A DNA stretch of 64,000 bases, taken from contig CAVTYQ010000002.1 of assembly GCA_963739005.1 (NCBI GenBank), positions 558,001 to 622,000 of the forward strand, written 5' to 3'. The stretch is from DASWJZ01 sp963739005. Lineage in GTDB: Bacteria > Pseudomonadota > Alphaproteobacteria > Rhizobiales > Afifellaceae. Shown here one piece after another: positions 43,186-51,704 of this stretch. Every line of letters starts with the position of its first letter. The stretch's first letter is position 1. The notes beneath the pieces were generated by a model. That model saw only the letters and a program-made list of their open reading frames with translations. It did no database searches and was not told the origin of the DNA. Position numbers and translations under genes: made by a program.

Positions 43186-43227
43186 CACGCCCGCCGTATT
43201 CGGAAAGTCGCATCTCCTGGAGAAAGC

Positions 43228-44658
43228 ATGACGCGAGCTGAGCTGTTCATCGACGGGGAATGGGTTCGTCCGGCATCCGGCAAGACTTTCGCGACGATCG
43301 ACCCGTCGACCGAGGAGACGATCGGCGAGGTTGGACGCGGCGATGCCGCCGATGTCGACCGCGCCGCGCGCGCCGCCGACCGCGCGCTTCGTGGGCCCTG
43401 GAGCAGGATAACTCCCGCCGAGCGTGGCCGACTTCTCTTGAAGCTTGCCGACGCGATCGCCGCAGCGAAGGACGAAATCGCATTGATGGAGACGCTCGAC
43501 GTCGGCAAGCCGCTGAAGGAATCGCGCGGCGATGTCGACGGGGTCGTCTCCACGCTGATCTATAACGCCGGCGCCGCCGACAAGATGGAGGGCGCGACGA
43601 TCCCGCTCGGGCCGGCCTTCATGGACTTCACCATCATGGAGCCGATCGGCGTCACCGCCCACATCGTGCCGTGGAACTACCCGCTCGGGATGGCGATCCG
43701 CTCGCTCGCGCCGGCGCTCGCCGCCGGCTGCACCGCCGTGCTGAAGCCCGCCGAGCAGTCGCCGCTGACGGCGCTGAAGCTTGCCGAGATCGCCGCGTCG
43801 ATCGGCATTCCGCCGGGGGTGTTGAACGTCGTCACGGGCTTCGGCGAAGAGGCCGGCGACGCGCTCGTCCGCCACCCGCTGGTGCGCTCGGTCACCTTCA
43901 CCGGGTCGGTCGAGACCGGCCGGCGCGTGATGGCGGCCGCCGCCATCGGGCCGAAACCGGTGGTGCTCGAACTCGGTGGCAAGAACCCGGTGCTCGTCTT
44001 CGCCGACGCCGATCTCGATCGCCTGGTCGAAGACCTCGCCGACGCTGCGTTCGGCAATTCCGGGCAGGTCTGCTCCGCCTGCTCGCGGCTTCTCGTCGAG
44101 GGTCCGATCGCGGACGAGTTGACGGAACGGCTCGCCGCGCGTGCGTCGACGATCACCGTCGGCCCTGGGCGCGATGATAAGGACATCGGCCCGCTCATCT
44201 CGGCCGAGCAGTATTCGAAGGTGATGGACCACGTCGAGGAAGCGAAGCGCTCCGGTTCCCGGCTTGCGATCGGCGGCGCGCGCCCGGAACACCTGAACCG
44301 CGGCTACTTCGTCCAGCCGACGCTTTTCGCAGATGTCGATCCTGGTCTCAGAATCATGCGCGAAGAGGTTTTTGGGCCGGTGCTGACCCTGACCCGGATC
44401 TCCGGCGAGGAAGAAGGGCTCAAGCTTTCGAATGCGCTCGGCTACGGCCTTGTCGCCGGCGTCTATACACGCGACATTTCCCGCGCGCTGCGGCTGACGC
44501 AGCGATTGGAAGCGGCTTCCGTCTGGATCAATGGCTGGTTCATCGGCGGCGTGCAGGCGCCGACCGGCGGCATCAAGAATTCCGGCGTCGGCCGCGAACG
44601 CGGCCTCCCCGGCGTCCGCAACTATCTTTCGACCAAGAACGTCGGAATCCGGCTTTAG
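43228..44658 (+). CDS. NAD(P)-dependent aldehyde dehydrogenase
   Basis: 476 residues. The family signatures are complete: the NAD-binding lysine (VLKPAEQSPLTALKLAE), the catalytic Glu in VLELGGKNP and the catalytic Cys in NSGQVCSACSRLLVE. The C-terminus (SGVGRERGLPGVRNYLSTKNV) resembles betaine- or sugar-aldehyde dehydrogenases. It probably oxidises an aldehyde formed from the transported sugar. The gene ends two bases before the stop of the convergent regulator gene. Confidence 0.92.
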   Translation: MTRAELFIDGEWVRPASGKTFATIDPSTEETIGEVGRGDAADVDRAARAADRALRGPWSRITPAERGRLLLKLADAIAAAKDEIALMETLDVGKPLKESRGDVDGVVSTLIYNAGAADKMEGATIPLGPAFMDFTIMEPIGVTAHIVPWNYPLGMAIRSLAPALAAGCTAVLKPAEQSPLTALKLAEIAASIGIPPGVLNVVTGFGEEAGDALVRHPLVRSVTFTGSVETGRRVMAAAAIGPKPVVLELGGKNPVLVFADADLDRLVEDLADAAFGNSGQVCSACSRLLVEGPIADELTERLAARASTITVGPGRDDKDIGPLISAEQYSKVMDHVEEAKRSGSRLAIGGARPEHLNRGYFVQPTLFADVDPGLRIMREEVFGPVLTLTRISGEEEGLKLSNALGYGLVAGVYTRDISRALRLTQRLEAASVWINGWFIGGVQAPTGGIKNSGVGRERGLPGVRNYLSTKNVGIRL

Positions 44659-44660
44659 GC

Positions 44661-45779
44661 TCACGCGTCGAGTCGGGCCTCGGCGTGCGTGGCGAGGCCG
44701 AATTGCTGCCTGAGCTCCGGACGGAAGCGCTCCAGCCGGTCGGCGGAGAATTGCCGGCGAAACTCGCGCGGGCTGACGCCGAAATGTTCCTTGAAGGCGC
44801 GTGACAGGACCGACGGCGAGGAGAAGCCGCAGGCCTGCGCAATGTCCTGGATCGGCATGTCGCCGTAGAAGAGATGATTGCGCGCCGCCTGCAGCCGGAG
44901 CTTCAGATAGTAGCGCGACGGCGCCTCGCTTAGCGTATCCTGCATCAGCCGCTCGAGCTGCCTGACCGAGATGCCGGCGCGCGCGGCGAGGACGTCGGTC
45001 GAGAGCGGCGCTTCGAGATTCGCCTCCATATCCTGCACGATGCCGACGAGACGGTGGTTCACCGGCCCGAACGCATCGTCGGCGGAGACGCGCTGCCGCT
45101 CTCCGTCGTGCCGGATGCGTCCACGCACCAAACCGTTCGCGACGATCTCGGCAAGCGAGCGTCCGTGCTTGTTGGCGATCAGGTGCAGCATCATGTCGAG
45201 CGTAGCGACGCCGCCGGCGCAGGTGATGCGGTTCCGGTCGATCGTGAAGAGCGTGTCGCGGACATCGATCGCCGGATAGGCCTCGCGGAACATCGGCATC
45301 GCTTCCCAGTGGAGCGCCACCGAATAGCCGTCGAGCAGACCGGCTTCGGCCAACGCGAACTGGCCCGTGTCGACCGCGCCGATCAGAGCGCCGTGACGCT
45401 CGAGCCGCCGCAACCATGCATGCAGCGTTCGATTGAGGTGCTTGGTCGGGTGATTGCAGGCGAAGACGAGCAGGTTGGGCAGGAACGGCACGTCGGCGAT
45501 ACCGAAATCCGGCGTCACCGTCATGCCGTTGCCGGCGCTCACCGGGCGGCCGTCGAGCGAAATGAGATGCGTCGAGAAGAGCCGCGCGCCGGCATTCTGG
45601 TTGGCAACGCGCAGCGCCTCCGTTGCAAGAATGAAGGCGTACATCGGGAATTCAGGCAGGAGGAGGAAGCCGAATTTCTCTGTCGGCTCCCCGCCCGCGT
45701 TCCGATCCGCTTCCGTCGGCATGGCCTTCTGTTCGAGCGTCCCACGCTGTTGTGTCGTGACGGGCAGTGTCAAGTTCAT
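44661..45779 (-). CDS. GlxA-family AraC-type transcriptional regulator
   Basis: About 372 residues from ATG 45779 (GGAAAG upstream; starts at 45857 or 45722 are possible). The N-terminal DJ-1/PfpI-like sensor domain (KFGFLLLPEFPMYAFILATEAL) is followed by a C-terminal AraC helix-turn-helix pair (DVLAARAGISVRQLERLMQDTL and IQDIAQACGFSSPSVLSRAFKEHFGVSP). It is convergent with the aldehyde dehydrogenase gene and divergent from the broken one at 46005. Relatives respond to quaternary amines or amino acids; its effector here is unknown. Confidence 0.9.
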   Translation of the reverse strand: MNLTLPVTTQQRGTLEQKAMPTEADRNAGGEPTEKFGFLLLPEFPMYAFILATEALRVANQNAGARLFSTHLISLDGRPVSAGNGMTVTPDFGIADVPFLPNLLVFACNHPTKHLNRTLHAWLRRLERHGALIGAVDTGQFALAEAGLLDGYSVALHWEAMPMFREAYPAIDVRDTLFTIDRNRITCAGGVATLDMMLHLIANKHGRSLAEIVANGLVRGRIRHDGERQRVSADDAFGPVNHRLVGIVQDMEANLEAPLSTDVLAARAGISVRQLERLMQDTLSEAPSRYYLKLRLQAARNHLFYGDMPIQDIAQACGFSSPSVLSRAFKEHFGVSPREFRRQFSADRLERFRPELRQQFGLATHAEARLDA

Positions 45780-46004
45780 GACGCTTTCCGTCAAGTCGCT
45801 CTGCGGTCTCCGATGCATACTGGTCATGGCTGCAGGGCCCGCTTGTAGAAGCGGCAATCCTATCGATTGAACTGCAGCCGAAGCAAGTGAAAAGACTGAC
45901 GGCCAGACAACTCTCGCAATAATACGGCGGCCGTGGCGCGATATTTACTTGAGCGGTAGTATACGACTGCTCAAGACAATCGAGTTTTGCTCGGAGGCTG
46001 GACT

Positions 46005-46325
46005 GTGACAAAGCCCAACAAATATCGCGACCTCGCCGGCAGCATCCCGATCCTTCGGAACGCCTATATCGACGGCGAGTCGGTTCCCGCGCTTTCCGGC
46101 GCGACCTTCGAGAACTTGAACCCCGCCACCGCTACGCCACTCGGGCCTGTCGCCGCCTGCGACAAGGCGGATGTCGACCGCGCCGTCGCCGCGGCGCGGC
46201 GCGCTTTCAATGACGGCGTCTGGTCCCGTGCGGCGCCGGAGTTCCGCAAGGGCGTGCTTCTCAAGCTCGAGGCGATGGAACGGCATCTCCAGACCAAGAC
46301 GATCTGGATCAACGTCAGGGCCTGA
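46005..46325 (+). pseudogene. Aldehyde dehydrogenase with very large in-frame internal deletion
   Basis: A GTG at 46005 with CGGAGG upstream opens a frame whose first 90 or so residues are the normal N-terminus of a PuuC-like aldehyde dehydrogenase (RNAYIDGESVP, NPATATPLGPVAACDKADVD, AFNDGVWSR). It then jumps to QTKTIWINV, the segment found only near the C-terminus, and stops. About 350 codons, including all catalytic residues, are missing. The frame is intact across the junction, so a 106-residue peptide could still be made. The N-terminal half differs from the intact gene at 43228, so this is a different paralogue. Confidence 0.85.
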
Positions 46326-46339
46326 TCGCCGGGAACAGC

Positions 46340-47461
46340 GTGCGCGTCTTCGAGCATCGGGCGATCTTTTCCGACCCCTACGCCTATTCGGCGCACCCGC
46401 ACGGCGTGTGGCTTACGTCAGGCGAGATCGTCGTCGTCTTCAACCGCGCCCCGAAACGCGCAGTCATCCTGCATCCGCCGCAGGATCCGACCTACGAGAA
46501 CGTGCTCATCCGCTCGAACGACGGCGGCAAGACATGGTCGGCGCCGAGCGTGGTGCCCGAATACGGATGGAGCGGCGTCGAATGCGCCGGCCTCACGCAG
46601 CTGAAGAGTGGGCGCGTGCTCCTCAACCAATGGCGCTTCCGCTGGTATCCGCTGCCGCTGGCGCGGAAGCTTGCAGCCTCTCAGCCGATCGACTTTCCGC
46701 AGAAGTGGGTCGGCAATCTCGCGACATTGCTCGAGCTCGATTCCGGCGCCGCGCTCGCGCGCGATCCAGAGCGGCTTGCGCCTTGGGCGCGCGGGCTTGG
46801 CGGAACTTTCGTGCATCTCTCCGACGACGGCGGGGCGATCTTCGACCGCACCGTCAAGGTCGACACCGCGCCCTTCTCAGGCGGTTACGGTATGCGCGGC
46901 GCAGTCGAGCTTTCCGACGGCACGCTCGTGCTCCCCTTCTCCGATGTTCCGGCCTATGCGCGCATATTCGTCGTTCGCTCGCGCGACGGCGGTCTCTCCT
47001 GGGAAGCGCCGATCCTCGCCGCGGCGGCGGAGAGCATGGAATTCGAGGAGCCGGCGCCGCTTCTCCTGCCGTCGGGGCGAATCCTGCTCATGCTTCGGGA
47101 AAACGTCGCCCGCACGATGTTCACGATCCACTCCGACGATGGCGGAGCGACCTGGTCGAAGCCGGCGGCGACGGGCATCGACGGCTATCCCGCCCATCTG
47201 CTTCTGCTCGCGAACGGGCGCATCCTTTGCACGTACGGCTTCCGCAAGCCGCCATTCGCGATCCGCGCGGTCGTTTCCGGGGACGGCGGCAATTCATGGC
47301 AACCGGATCGCGTCATGACGATCAGGGACGGGCTTCCGAACAAGGATTTCGGCTATCCCTTCACGCTCGCAATGCCGGGCGGAGGCCTTTTGACGATCTA
47401 CTATGGCCAAGGCGCGGAGGGGGTGACCGGAATCCACGCCACGGACTGGCGTGCGGACTAG
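46340..47461 (+). CDS. Sialidase-like propeller protein, second copy
   Basis: 373 residues from GTG 46340, 14 bases after the broken dehydrogenase. Asp boxes are SNDGGKTW, SDDGGAIF, SRDGGLSW, SDDGGATW and SGDGGNSW. There is no signal peptide. It is only a distant relative of the protein at 38526 apart from the propeller repeats and the C-terminal region GYPFTLAMPGGGLLTIYYGQG. It may act on an imported acidic saccharide with the following dehydrogenase. Confidence 0.85.
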   Translation: MRVFEHRAIFSDPYAYSAHPHGVWLTSGEIVVVFNRAPKRAVILHPPQDPTYENVLIRSNDGGKTWSAPSVVPEYGWSGVECAGLTQLKSGRVLLNQWRFRWYPLPLARKLAASQPIDFPQKWVGNLATLLELDSGAALARDPERLAPWARGLGGTFVHLSDDGGAIFDRTVKVDTAPFSGGYGMRGAVELSDGTLVLPFSDVPAYARIFVVRSRDGGLSWEAPILAAAAESMEFEEPAPLLLPSGRILLMLRENVARTMFTIHSDDGGATWSKPAATGIDGYPAHLLLLANGRILCTYGFRKPPFAIRAVVSGDGGNSWQPDRVMTIRDGLPNKDFGYPFTLAMPGGGLLTIYYGQGAEGVTGIHATDWRAD

Positions 47462-47493
47462 CCGGTTCGGCACAGTGGCTTTACGGAGCGATC

Positions 47494-48435
47494 ATGAAGC
47501 CGGATGTACTCGTTGTCGGAGAGCTGATGCCCTACGCCATGCAGAAGCTGGCGGAGGGCTACACGCTCCACAAGCTTTACGAAGCGGGCGACAAGGAAGC
47601 TTTCCTGCGCGAAGTCGGCGGGCGAATCAGGGCTTTCGCCACCGACGGACATTACGGCGCCACCGCAGCTGAGATCGACGCCTGCCCCAATCTCGGGATC
47701 ATCGGCTGCTGCGGCGCCGGCACCGACAATATCGACGTGGAATATGCGCGGCGGAAAGGCATTCCCGTCACCAACACGCCCGGCGTTCTTAACGAAGACA
47801 CCGCCAATCTTGCGGTCGCGCTGCTCCTTGCCACGACGCGCGGCCTTGTCGTCCACGACCGCTATGCGCGCGAAGGCCGCTGGAAACGCGAGGGCGACCC
47901 GCCGCTTGCGCGCAGCATCTATGATCGCCGGGCTGGTCTCGTCGGGCTCGGGCGCATCGGCCGCACCATCGCGGAGAAGCTCGGAGCCTTCCGAGTCGAG
48001 GTCGCCTACCATGCCCGCCACAAGGGGTCGGACGTGCCCTATCCCTACTATTCCGACCTCGTGGCGCTCGCTCGCGACAGCGATTTCCTCATCCTAGCGG
48101 TCCCTGGCGGCGCGGCAACCAAGGGTCTCGTTGACCGCGAGGTCATCGATGCGCTCGGGCCTGAGGGCATTCTGATCAATGTCGGGCGCGGCTCAGTCGT
48201 CGATGAGGCCGCCATGGTGGCGGCGCTTCAGGAAGGTCGGCTCGGCGGCGCCGGGCTCGATGTCTTCGCCAACGAGCCGAACATTCCGCAAGCGCTGACA
48301 ACGATGGATAACGTCGTGCTGCAGCCGCATCTCGGCAGCGCCACCGTCGAAACCCGCCGCGCGATGGACGACCTGTTGCTCGCCAATCTCGCGGCGCACT
48401 TCAATAGCCGGCCGCTGCTGACGCCGCTCTCCTGA
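47494..48435 (+). CDS. D-2-hydroxyacid dehydrogenase (glyoxylate/hydroxypyruvate reductase-like)
   Basis: 313 residues from ATG 47494 (GGAG upstream). The NAD motif GLVGLGRIGRTIAEKLGAF is at about 146-164. The catalytic Arg (INVGRGSVVDE), Glu (FANEPNIPQ) and His (LQPHLGSAT) are present. It probably reduces a 2-ketoacid from sugar-acid breakdown. It is last in the cluster with the second sialidase-like gene; the open frame joining the two is a reading-frame coincidence. Confidence 0.9.
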   Translation: MKPDVLVVGELMPYAMQKLAEGYTLHKLYEAGDKEAFLREVGGRIRAFATDGHYGATAAEIDACPNLGIIGCCGAGTDNIDVEYARRKGIPVTNTPGVLNEDTANLAVALLLATTRGLVVHDRYAREGRWKREGDPPLARSIYDRRAGLVGLGRIGRTIAEKLGAFRVEVAYHARHKGSDVPYPYYSDLVALARDSDFLILAVPGGAATKGLVDREVIDALGPEGILINVGRGSVVDEAAMVAALQEGRLGGAGLDVFANEPNIPQALTTMDNVVLQPHLGSATVETRRAMDDLLLANLAAHFNSRPLLTPLS

Positions 48436-48612
48436 ACCGATTTGGATCCGCAGGGCGCGAGTCCTACGAGCGCACCACCATTACGCGGACGCTTGCCGGC
48501 ATCGAGCATCGCCACGAGCGCATCATGGCCGAACTGCCGCGGCAAGAACGCCCGCTCCAAGCGGGGCCCACTCAAGGATTTTCTGGAAGATATAAGCTGG
48601 TTGGAAGAAAGA

Positions 48613-48688
48613 TGGCGCTCCCTAGGGGACTCGAACCCCTGTTTTCGCCGTGAGAGGGCGACGTCCTAGACCACTAGACGAAGGGAGC
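48613..48688 (-). tRNA. tRNA-Glu (anticodon CTC)
   Basis: On the minus strand the acceptor stem is GCTCCCT/AGGGAGC with an encoded CCA (48615-48613). The anticodon arm is CGCC-CTCTCAC-GGCG, giving anticodon CTC. The T arm is CAGGGGTTCGAGTCCCCT. The cloverleaf is complete. The 180 bases between this gene and the dehydrogenase stop contain a GC hairpin but no supported gene. Confidence 0.95.
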
Positions 48689-48797
48689 GGCGCGCGGAGG
48701 AGCGCATATAAGCGTCCGTCCGCGCGCCGCGCAAGTGAAGACGTCAGGCTGTTTCGCGGGGCCCCTGCCTCGGGTTGCCGCCCGCCGAACCCCGGCG

Positions 48798-49067
48798 TCA
48801 GTTGTCGGTCTTCTCAGCTTCCCGCGCCAGCATCTCGGTGAGCCTCACGTAGTTCCGCGCCTCGCGCCAGGTCGCGTAGATCGCGCCCCCGCACATGGCG
48901 GCGGCGACCACGATCGCAAGGCCCGGCCAGAACGCCGAGAGAAGGTAGGCCAGGAATAGCCCGGCGATCAGGAAGCCAAGTTCGCTGATCGATTGCTTCA
49001 CGCCGATCTGGCCGACGAGCATCTGCCCGCGCCACGACCTTTCATTCGAATAATCCGATGCGTCCAT
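48798..49067 (-). CDS. Small two-helix membrane protein, unknown
   Basis: 89 residues. Two adjacent hydrophobic segments (about 30-45 and 49-63: FLIAGLFLAYLLSAF and AIVVAAAMCGGAIYA) form a hairpin, and charged tails face one side. There is no family I can name. It stands alone between the tRNA gene and a DUF6476-like gene. Confidence 0.65.
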   Translation of the reverse strand: MDASDYSNERSWRGQMLVGQIGVKQSISELGFLIAGLFLAYLLSAFWPGLAIVVAAAMCGGAIYATWREARNYVRLTEMLAREAEKTDN

Positions 49068-49290
49068 CTCCAGCCCTCATCTCCTAAAGCGGCATCCCGC
49101 AAGCTTCGCGATCGCCGTCACGCTTGGTGCCGCGGGACGGGCGGAACGCGCAACATAGGCTTGGAGTCGTAAACGCAACGCGACCGCGCTCTGCCGATTT
49201 GGACACTCGTCGAGAACGCACTGGTAAGCGGTAACGGGCTGTTTTCCATCCCCCGCGGCTTTTGCGCGAACCTCAGGCCATCAATCGCCG

Positions 49291-49656
49291 TTACTCAGGC
49301 GCAACGGAGTAACGGCCGAGGACCGCTCCGTCGGTCAGGTCGACGAGAAGAAGCGCGGTCGTGCCGTCGGGCGCGGCCAGCGTGAGGAGCGCACGGTTGC
49401 CGTCGAGCGCCGTCGCAACGATCCGGAATCCGGCGGGAACGGCGACGCGGTTTTCGACGGGGGCGGACGCGGAGAACCGGCTCGCCCTCCCCGCTCCGCC
49501 TTCGTTCAGCTTGTAGACAATGGCTCCGAAGACCGCGATAAGCCCGAGCATCATGATCCCGCCGGACACGAACAGCAGGCGTACGAGCTTCCGTCGTAGC
49601 CGCGCCGCCGCCGGGTCGAGCGGCGCCTCGTCGTGGGCGTCGTCGTAGGAGGTCAT
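49291..49656 (-). CDS. DUF6476-like membrane-anchored protein
   Basis: 121 residues from ATG 49656. One membrane helix (VRLLFVSGGIMMLGLIAVFGAIVYKL, about 25-50) is followed by a periplasmic domain ending in TALLLVDLTDGAVLGRYSV. Small proteins of this type occur beside rluD in Hyphomicrobiales. The start codon overlaps that of the divergent rluD (CATG shared), so the two genes have no intergenic space. Confidence 0.75.
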   Translation of the reverse strand: MTSYDDAHDEAPLDPAAARLRRKLVRLLFVSGGIMMLGLIAVFGAIVYKLNEGGAGRASRFSASAPVENRVAVPAGFRIVATALDGNRALLTLAAPDGTTALLLVDLTDGAVLGRYSVAPE

Positions 49657-50647
49657 GGGCGACCTGATAGAGAAGCGGACCTTCCGGGTCGAGCCCGAGG
49701 CGGCGGGAGAAAGACTTGATCTCTTCCTCGCCGGCCGCGCCGAGGGGATTTCCCGCAGCCGGCTGAAGGCCCTGATCAAGGGGGGACGGGCCTCCGTCGG
49801 CGGCGCGGTCGTCGCCGATCCGAACGCGCGCGTTCCCGCCGGCGCCGAAATCGTGCTCGCCTTGCCGCCGCCGGAAAAAGCCGAGCCGGGCGGCGAGCCG
49901 ATCCCGCTCAAGATCCTCTACGAGGACGACGACATCATCGTCATCGACAAGCCGGCGGGCCTTGTCGTCCATCCCGGCGCGGGAAACCGCTCCGGCACGC
50001 TGGTCAACGCTTTGATCGCCCATTGCGGCGACAGCCTCTCCGGGATCGGCGGGGTCAAGCGCCCGGGGATTGTCCACCGGCTCGACAAGGACACGTCGGG
50101 CGTCCTTGTCGTTGCCAAGAACGACGCCGCGCACCGAGCCCTTTCCGCGCAGTTCGCCGATCACGGACGCGAGGGGCCGCTCCTTCGCGAATACGACGCC
50201 CTTGTCTGGGGCGTTCCAAAACCCCATATCGGGGCGGTCGATGCTCCCCTAAATCGCGATCTCAAGAACCGCCTGAAGCAGGCGGTCGTCAAGAACGGCG
50301 GCCGGCGCGCGGTGACGCGCTACGCAGTCAAAGAGCGTTTCGGAGACGCTGCCGCACTCCTTTCCTGCCGTCTGGAGACCGGCCGAACCCACCAAATCCG
50401 CGTGCATCTGGCGCATATCAGCCATCCACTTGTCGGCGACAGCGTCTACGGCGCCGGCTTTCTCACCAAGGCGGAGAAGCTGCCAGCCGATTTAAGAGCC
50501 AAAATCAAGGGGTTCCGACGTCAGGCCTTGCACGCGCGAATGCTGCGGTTCCGACACCCGCGGACAGGGGCGCTCATTAAATTTGAGACAGATTGGCCAA
50601 CGGATTTGACTGATCTGGTAGAACTGTTCCGAAAACACGTCGTTTAG
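49655..50647 (+). CDS. rluD: Ribosomal large-subunit pseudouridine synthase, RluD type
   Basis: 330 residues from ATG 49655 with GGAGG close upstream. An N-terminal S4 domain (about 15-75) precedes the catalytic domain with HRLDKDTSGVLVVAKN (catalytic Asp) and RLETGRTHQIRVHLAHI. It isomerises uridines in 23S rRNA (helix 69 in E. coli). In this class rpoH commonly follows, as here. Confidence 0.93.
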   Translation: MGDLIEKRTFRVEPEAAGERLDLFLAGRAEGISRSRLKALIKGGRASVGGAVVADPNARVPAGAEIVLALPPPEKAEPGGEPIPLKILYEDDDIIVIDKPAGLVVHPGAGNRSGTLVNALIAHCGDSLSGIGGVKRPGIVHRLDKDTSGVLVVAKNDAAHRALSAQFADHGREGPLLREYDALVWGVPKPHIGAVDAPLNRDLKNRLKQAVVKNGGRRAVTRYAVKERFGDAAALLSCRLETGRTHQIRVHLAHISHPLVGDSVYGAGFLTKAEKLPADLRAKIKGFRRQALHARMLRFRHPRTGALIKFETDWPTDLTDLVELFRKHVV

Positions 50648-50760
50648 CGGAAGGGCCGTTCTTTTCGCAGTCGCACTATCGGCGTGATAATAGGAGTCAC
50701 TCTTTTGATGGCTTGCCGGCGGGCCGCTTGGACGCCGGAGAGCCAGAAAGGATAGAGACC

Positions 50761-51675
50761 ATGGCCAAAGGCAACATACCGGTCTTCCAGTCTGGGGACG
50801 GCGGCCTGACGCGCTATCTGGAAGAGATCCGTCGGTTCCCGATGCTGGAGCCGCAGGAAGAATACATGCTGGCGAAGCGCTACCTCGAGCACGGGGATCG
50901 CGACGCCGCGCACAAGCTCGTCACCAGCCATCTCAGGCTCGTGGCTAAGATCGCCATGGGCTATCGCGGCTACGGCCTGCCGATCGGCGAGGTGATCTCG
51001 GAAGGCAATGTCGGCTTGATGCAGGCGGTGAAGCGCTTCGATCCGGAGCGCGGCTTCCGTCTCGCCACCTATGCCATGTGGTGGATCAAGGCGGCCATCC
51101 AGGAATACATCCTTCGGTCCTGGAGCCTGGTGAAGATGGGAACGACCGCGAACCAGAAGCGGCTGTTCTTCAACCTCAGGAAGGCGAAGAGCCAGATCCA
51201 GGCCCTCGACGAGGGCGACCTCCGCCCCGACCAGGTGACGCAGATCGCCAAGAAGCTGAACGTCAGCGAGGAAGAGGTCGTGTCGATGAACCGCCGGCTT
51301 TCCGGCGACGCATCGCTCAACGCCCCGATCCGCGCCAGCGAAGGCAATTCGGGCGAGTGGCAGGATTGGCTCGCCGACGAGAGCGACTCTCCTGAGCAGC
51401 TGCTCGCCGAGCGCGACGAGCTCGACCAGCGCCGAGCGATGCTCGGCGACGCCTTGAACGTGCTCGACGACCGCGAGCGGCGCATCTTCGAGGCGCGCCG
51501 GCTCTCGGACGAGCCGTTGACGCTCGAGGAGCTCTCCTCCGAGTTCGACGTCTCGCGCGAGCGGGTCCGCCAGCTTGAGGTGCGCGCCTTCGAGAAAGTC
51601 CAGAAGGCGATGCTGAAGGCGGCGCGCGAGCGCGATCGCGGCCACGCGGCGTCCGCGCTGATGGCGCCGGCCTAA
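50761..51675 (+). CDS. rpoH: RNA polymerase heat-shock sigma factor RpoH
   Basis: 304 residues from ATG 50761 (AAAGGATAGAG upstream). Region 2 is YRGYGLPIGEVISEGNVGLMQAVKRFDPERGFRLATYAMWWIKAAI with the RpoH box QKRLFFNLRKAKSQ after it, and region 4 is LEELSSEFDVSRERVRQLEVRAFEKVQKAM. It directs heat-shock promoters. Alphaproteobacteria often carry two copies; this one sits in the conserved rluD-rpoH context. Confidence 0.95.
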   Translation: MAKGNIPVFQSGDGGLTRYLEEIRRFPMLEPQEEYMLAKRYLEHGDRDAAHKLVTSHLRLVAKIAMGYRGYGLPIGEVISEGNVGLMQAVKRFDPERGFRLATYAMWWIKAAIQEYILRSWSLVKMGTTANQKRLFFNLRKAKSQIQALDEGDLRPDQVTQIAKKLNVSEEEVVSMNRRLSGDASLNAPIRASEGNSGEWQDWLADESDSPEQLLAERDELDQRRAMLGDALNVLDDRERRIFEARRLSDEPLTLEELSSEFDVSRERVRQLEVRAFEKVQKAMLKAARERDRGHAASALMAPA

Positions 51676-51704
51676 GCAGGCAAGCGACGAGCCCGCGGGG
51701 ACGC

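Noticed and set aside
46171..47493. Fusion of the 2-hydroxyacid dehydrogenase to an Arg-rich region
   Set aside because: The Arg-rich part is an alternative frame of the sialidase-like gene; the dehydrogenase starts at ATG 47494.
48436..48612. Possible small gene between the dehydrogenase and tRNA-Glu
   Set aside because: The frames in it run into the tRNA and have no plausible start or family; only a GC hairpin is visible.
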